NCBI RefSeq assembly: GCF_964355755.1
Contig: NC_092677.1
Span: 22,416,101 to 22,480,100, forward strand
Direction of reading: 5' to 3'
DNA length: 64,000 nucleotides
Source: Antedon mediterranea
Lineage: Eukaryota; Echinodermata; Crinoidea; Comatulida; Antedonidae
Shown: one piece after another, positions 60,468-64,000 of the stretch
How positions within the stretch are numbered: the stretch's first letter is position 1
Layout: every line of letters starts with the position of its first letter
The notes under the pieces: model-generated
Told to the model about the DNA's origin: nothing
The model's input: the letters and a program-made list of their open reading frames with translations, nothing else
The model's database searches: none
Position numbers and translations under genes: made by a program

Positions 60468-61669
60468 TCAATTCAAAAGACAATTATTATTATTATTTTT
60501 AAATTCTATGTCAAATAACAATATGACAAACCCTTTCTGCATTAGGCCTATTCGTTTTTTGTGTCGCCTAATGGCATCGATGGATTGCATGCATCTTTTC
60601 CAAGCATCCCCCTGCAACCCATAAGGAATCGGCGCGATCTTAAAGGTATACTGCTTCACTTTGGCCATTCTTGCTGGATCGAGTTTACCTGATGTATTAC
60701 ACCACTCTCGTTCTTCTTCTGTGAAGAAATAGTCCACCAGCCATTAGTTTTGTAATTAGAGCATGTGGTATTTCGTCTTGTTCTTGTGGTGGTAGTTGTG
60801 CTGGTGGTGGTAGTTGTGCTGGTGGTGGTAGTTGTGCCGTTGGTGGTATTTTTTGTTGCTGTGGCATTTGTATTGGCTGTTGTATTAGTTGGGTTGTGGT
60901 GGTATTACATGTGGTGACCTTATGCATTCAAGTGTTGCCAGGCGCTGGTGGAAAGAGCGCAATTGTTGCTTTTGCCTTTCAATAGTGCTCTCTTGCACCT
61001 CCACCTTCTCTTCTAACTTTCGCAATTTTCACCGTAAATCATCAAGGCCCACGTCAGATTGATGATCATGCTCATCTACTGCTCTGAGAGGTTCTTTGCC
61101 CGTTGCATTGACAGCGTTTTCTACGAGTTCGGCTAGGATCCCGTCGGCTTCATCGAGGTCTACATCAAAAATGTCGTACTGAAAGTCAACATCATCTTCC
61201 ACCATTGAGCGCGCCGCAGGCTGAACTTCAGTCACATGTAGTATACGAGACGCCTAAAGTAAATGAATAATAACACAATCGAAACAATTTATTTAGGTAA
61301 AAAATTATTCAAATAATGCTATTGTATATTATTGCACGTCGTTACGAATCGCACAAAATTAAATTAAATTGTTTTAGTGTAGGGCTCACTTAAGTAGGCT
61401 ATCATTATGCAGTATGTTAGTCACTGGAGTTAAGTCGCGTACAATACATGGGTCCTAACTTACCAGTATCTCTACGGAGAGAGGTTTTTGGTTTTTGGTC
61501 CATTGGTTTCTGGAGATCTTCTCTGTGCTGCTGCAAGTTTTTGGGGCACAGCAGCGTCTTCGACTGGAACATCTGCCTCCGCAGCCTCTTCTATGTCGTC
61601 CTCTCCTGCTTCTTGTGAATCGGATACGATATGTTCATATCTTACTCTTAATCCTATGGTTGACGCGAT
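60468..61669 (-). pseudogene. BEN-domain protein gene, broken
   Basis: Minus-strand exon 61669-61470 (after TTTTTCAG: IASTIGLRVRYEHIVSDSQE, then an acidic Glu/Ala stretch) and a second block from 61253 (TTTAG acceptor: EVQPAARSMVEDDVDFQYDI). A coiled-coil segment (KLRKLEEKVEVQESTIERQK) follows an in-frame TGA at about 61030. Then a Gln/Pro-rich part with three AQLPPP-type units, and a BEN-like end (VDYFFTEEEREWCNTSGKLD, ARMAKVKQYTF, AWKRCMQSIDAIRR). BEN domains bind DNA or chromatin factors. One in-frame stop and two frame shifts break it, so it is a pseudogene or has assembly errors. Confidence 0.6.
60780..60850. repeat. 21-bp tandem repeat in BEN gene
   Basis: Three units of GGTGGTAGTTGTGCTGGTGGT-type sequence; read on the minus strand they encode AQLPPP repeats. 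Confidence 0.8.
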
Positions 61670-61932
61670 CTGAAAAACAAAGAAACGCAAATTAAAAACG
61701 GATACCTGACGCTATTTAGGATTAGCTCAAACACTTTAAGTAATGATACATGTTTAGCGGAATCATAGGCCTAGATATTTAAATAATATATAGGCATATA
61801 TATATATTTTATACATGCTAAATATATTTAAAATGGAGGACACTTTTTTAACAATTAAAATTATTATCAGTCATATTCTGTCCAAAAATAAAATACGTAG
61901 GCATATACGTATCCCAAAATAAAAGAAGTTTA

Positions 61933-62860
61933 CTAGCCTATAACTTTAAACTTGACTTGACGACGAATAACAGCTTGAATAACCTTCCGAAGATGACTGA
62001 TGTGCTTAGTACAAAGTTTAGCCGTCATAATCTCCGTCCAGAAAGTTTTTATACCTTCGATCAGCTGTTCTTTTGTGTTCGGCTTGTGAGTGTTTTGGAG
62101 ATACTTCTTTAGCTGATGCCATACCAATTCAATTGGGTTGAGGTCAGGACTTTCCGCTGGCGTCTTACACCAGTTGATGTATTTTGCAGTCATGAATTCT
62201 TTGGTTACCTTTGCAGTGTGTTTAGGATCATTGTCCTGCATAAAGCGGGAGCCGTTAGTGAAGTTTTGCTGTACGTATGGCAGCAAAGTTGAATTCAGTA
62301 TAGCGTCTACGTAAAACTCGGTACGCATGATACCATCGAATATTACTATGGTTTTTAATTTTGGCTGTTCGTCTATTTTGTGAAAGGAGATACGACCATG
62401 GTGATCCAATTCGATAGTGCTTTTGTCTGTAAAAATCACATCTTTAAACTGTTCATTGCTTCTAATGCAACGAAGCGCAGATTCGTATCGGTGAACTTTG
62501 TTTGGCTCTCTGATTAGCTGACAGTACCTACTTCCATTGCATCGCCATCCAAGTTTTCGTCGTGTTTTCTTAATGCAATCTATACTAAGATTGACATTAG
62601 TTCGCTCTTGAATGATTTGCTTTAACTTTCTAGCCGTCAATTCGTCATTAGCCGATGATATTGAGGTGTTCGGCAGTAACTATCTTTGGTCGGCCAGAAC
62701 GTGGAAGGTCATATCTCGAGATTTCTTTAGTATTCTATACAGTGCTTCGATGTATAGAAATACCCTCCATCTTAAATATGTTTATTATTTTAGAAATGCT
62801 AAAACCAATAGCGTTATAGTGGACTATTCGTGCACGGACGTGATTTGGTGTTCGAGACAT
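61933..62860 (-). pseudogene. Tc1/mariner transposase pseudogene
   Basis: N-terminal helix-turn-helix from ATG 62860 (MSRTPNHVRARIVHYNAIG, ISIHRSTV) breaks at TAG by loss of two bases. The main frame (62640-61933) has the catalytic blocks VIFTDKSTIEL, RFMQDNDPKHTAK and SPDLNPIELVWHQLKK, in DD34E-like order. About 20 residues normally between the PRPKHP and WGGIS region and IVIFDG are missing (DEQPKLK joins TIVIFDGIMRT directly). Terminal inverted repeats were not found. Inactive. Confidence 0.85.
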
Positions 62861-63338
62861 TTTGTGATATGAGACCTCGGTATAATTTATACTGATGTTT
62901 CAGACAAATTTTGACATTTGATTGGACATTCATTTGTTTCTTTTTGCCAATCAGTGATAATTTATGCAAATAAATACCCTGGATTGACATTCAACACACA
63001 AACAAAAATGAGGTGATGTTTTTACAAATTCTCGAGCATTTGATTCGACAATCTTTGCCGCTATTTAATAATTACACATAAAAAATAAGCACAAAAATAC
63101 ATTTAATGAACAAACAAAAAATTGATATACCTTCGTATGTATTGCTTTTTTTAAATTATTCATGAATAAAGCTTCTCATTGGTTAAGTCCGTACTTACAC
63201 GGAAGAAAATAGAGCATTTGAATAGGCAATATATGACCGGGAAATTTGTAGATTATTTTACCCTATTTGCCAATCGATCAATATTTCACTTCAATGTCTT
63301 GACCTTGATTGAATAATTGATAAACTCCAACTGGAGTA

Positions 63339-64000
63339 TCACTTAATGTGTGAGTAGAGGTTGAGGAGGGGAGAGCTACGGTAATCATAGATTAGTTTGG
63401 AGAAGGTTTTAGTGATAGTGATTGAAGTTGTAGAGAACGGGAGAGCATTCCAGTCTCTGACTGTGTTAGGGAAGAAAGAGCTCTGGAATCGGTTGGTCTT
63501 AGCCACTGGAACGTGGTTCCTTGTACATCTTGCTGAGTTTGGTCGTTTACTGTATTCTATATGATCTTCAAGCTTCAGGTAAATCTTTTGATGGACAATT
63601 TTGTGCAGCATCTATTTACTTGTTGTCTGCGCTGAAGTGGTTGGAGGTTGATTTTGTTTAGCATAGCAGAAACAGAAGATTCTCTACTGTAATTGTTTGT
63701 GATAGATCTGGATGCGCGTCTTTGGACAGCTTCAACTTTTTTGATGTTGCACTTTGTGTGAGGGTCCCACACTGAGCTACAATATTCAACATGGGGACGG
63801 ACAATGCTTTTGTATGCTTGGATCTTGACATTCCGTGGCGCATTGCCCAGATTTCGACGGACAAAGCCCAGCATGCCATTGGCTTAATTGTTAACTGCCC
63901 TGTCTGCATGAGGGTTCCACTTCATGTCAGTAGATAAGGTAAAACTCCTAGTTTATGTTGATGAAGAGCCTGTAGAGTGTGCCCAGAAAACCGGTAGGAG
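63339..64000 (-). pseudogene. CR1-like LINE RT C-terminal end, runs off the window
   Basis: Minus strand: MLGFVRRNLGNAPRNVKIQA, YKSIVRPHVEYCSSVWDPHT and VEAVQRRASRSI (63874-63575), then after a frame slip HVPVAKTNRFQSSFFPNTVR and DWNALP (63611-63339). This is the standard RT thumb and tail of CR1-like LINEs. Upstream parts at 63880-64000 (STDMKWNPHADRAVNN) continue past the window edge. Confidence 0.85.

Noticed and set aside
1-64000. CRISPR array, bacterial operon or phage
   Set aside because: Spliced genes, metazoan families and eukaryotic transposons throughout; no spaced identical repeats.

Overview
The window looks like a eukaryotic nuclear genome segment from a marine invertebrate. Coding sequence is split by GT-AG introns and the DNA is AT-rich. 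TAGGCCTA-type strings are frequent, and the repeats (Penelope-like, CR1-like, hAT, pogo, Tc1, TTAA-flanked MITEs, XPG-nuclease genes) suit an echinoderm or another invertebrate deuterostome. The species assignment is inference only. No prokaryotic, CRISPR, rRNA or intact tRNA signal was seen.

Only one ordinary host gene is clear: a plus-strand orthologue of CCNDBP1 (cyclin-D1-binding protein 1 / GCIP / DIP1). Five well-phased exons lie between 4598 and 17215, with a doubtful upstream exon near 4233. Its 8.8-kb intron (5133-13910) holds a 2-kb palindrome, a decayed CR1-like LINE carrying a MITE, and a decayed Penelope-like element.

The rest is a transposon graveyard. 18.1-19.0 kb: LINE RT remnant. 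20.9-21.6 kb: dispersed repeats and a hammerhead-like core. 23.7-26.7 kb: a DDE-like gene in a probable 3-kb element with TGCT target duplications and six copies of the palindrome GTAACTCGCGTTAC. 28.5-32.0 kb: a broken XPG/FEN-like transposon gene between 380-bp inverted repeats. 32.7-33.5 kb: a GGTCGTC-repeat foldback. 33.8-34.3 kb: a pogo-type MITE. 36.7-39.7 kb: two more C-terminal XPG-like fragments. 39.7-43.8 kb: a complete hAT element with an intact two-exon 773-aa transposase. 43.8-45.3 kb: a LINE 5' end abutting an N-terminal fragment of the XPG-like family. 46.1-48.2 kb: an unassigned minus-strand gene with one exon split by a TTAA MITE. 49.7-50.7 kb: a foldback copy and another N-terminal XPG-like exon. 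52.0-53.3 kb: a pogo/CENP-B-like pseudogene. 53.7-57.3 kb: a TTAA-flanked element with 200-bp terminal inverted repeats, containing a Penelope-like element. 60.5-61.7 kb: a broken BEN-domain gene. 61.9-62.9 kb: a Tc1/mariner pseudogene. 63.3-64.0 kb: a CR1-like RT end running off the window.

The five minus-strand loci of one family (N-terminal Cys/His domain, XPG/FEN-like nuclease core, C-terminal CXC-type cysteine motif and acidic tail) are the most interesting theme. They may be Academ-type transposase relics. Coordinates come from reading the sequence by eye; no alignment or database search was run.
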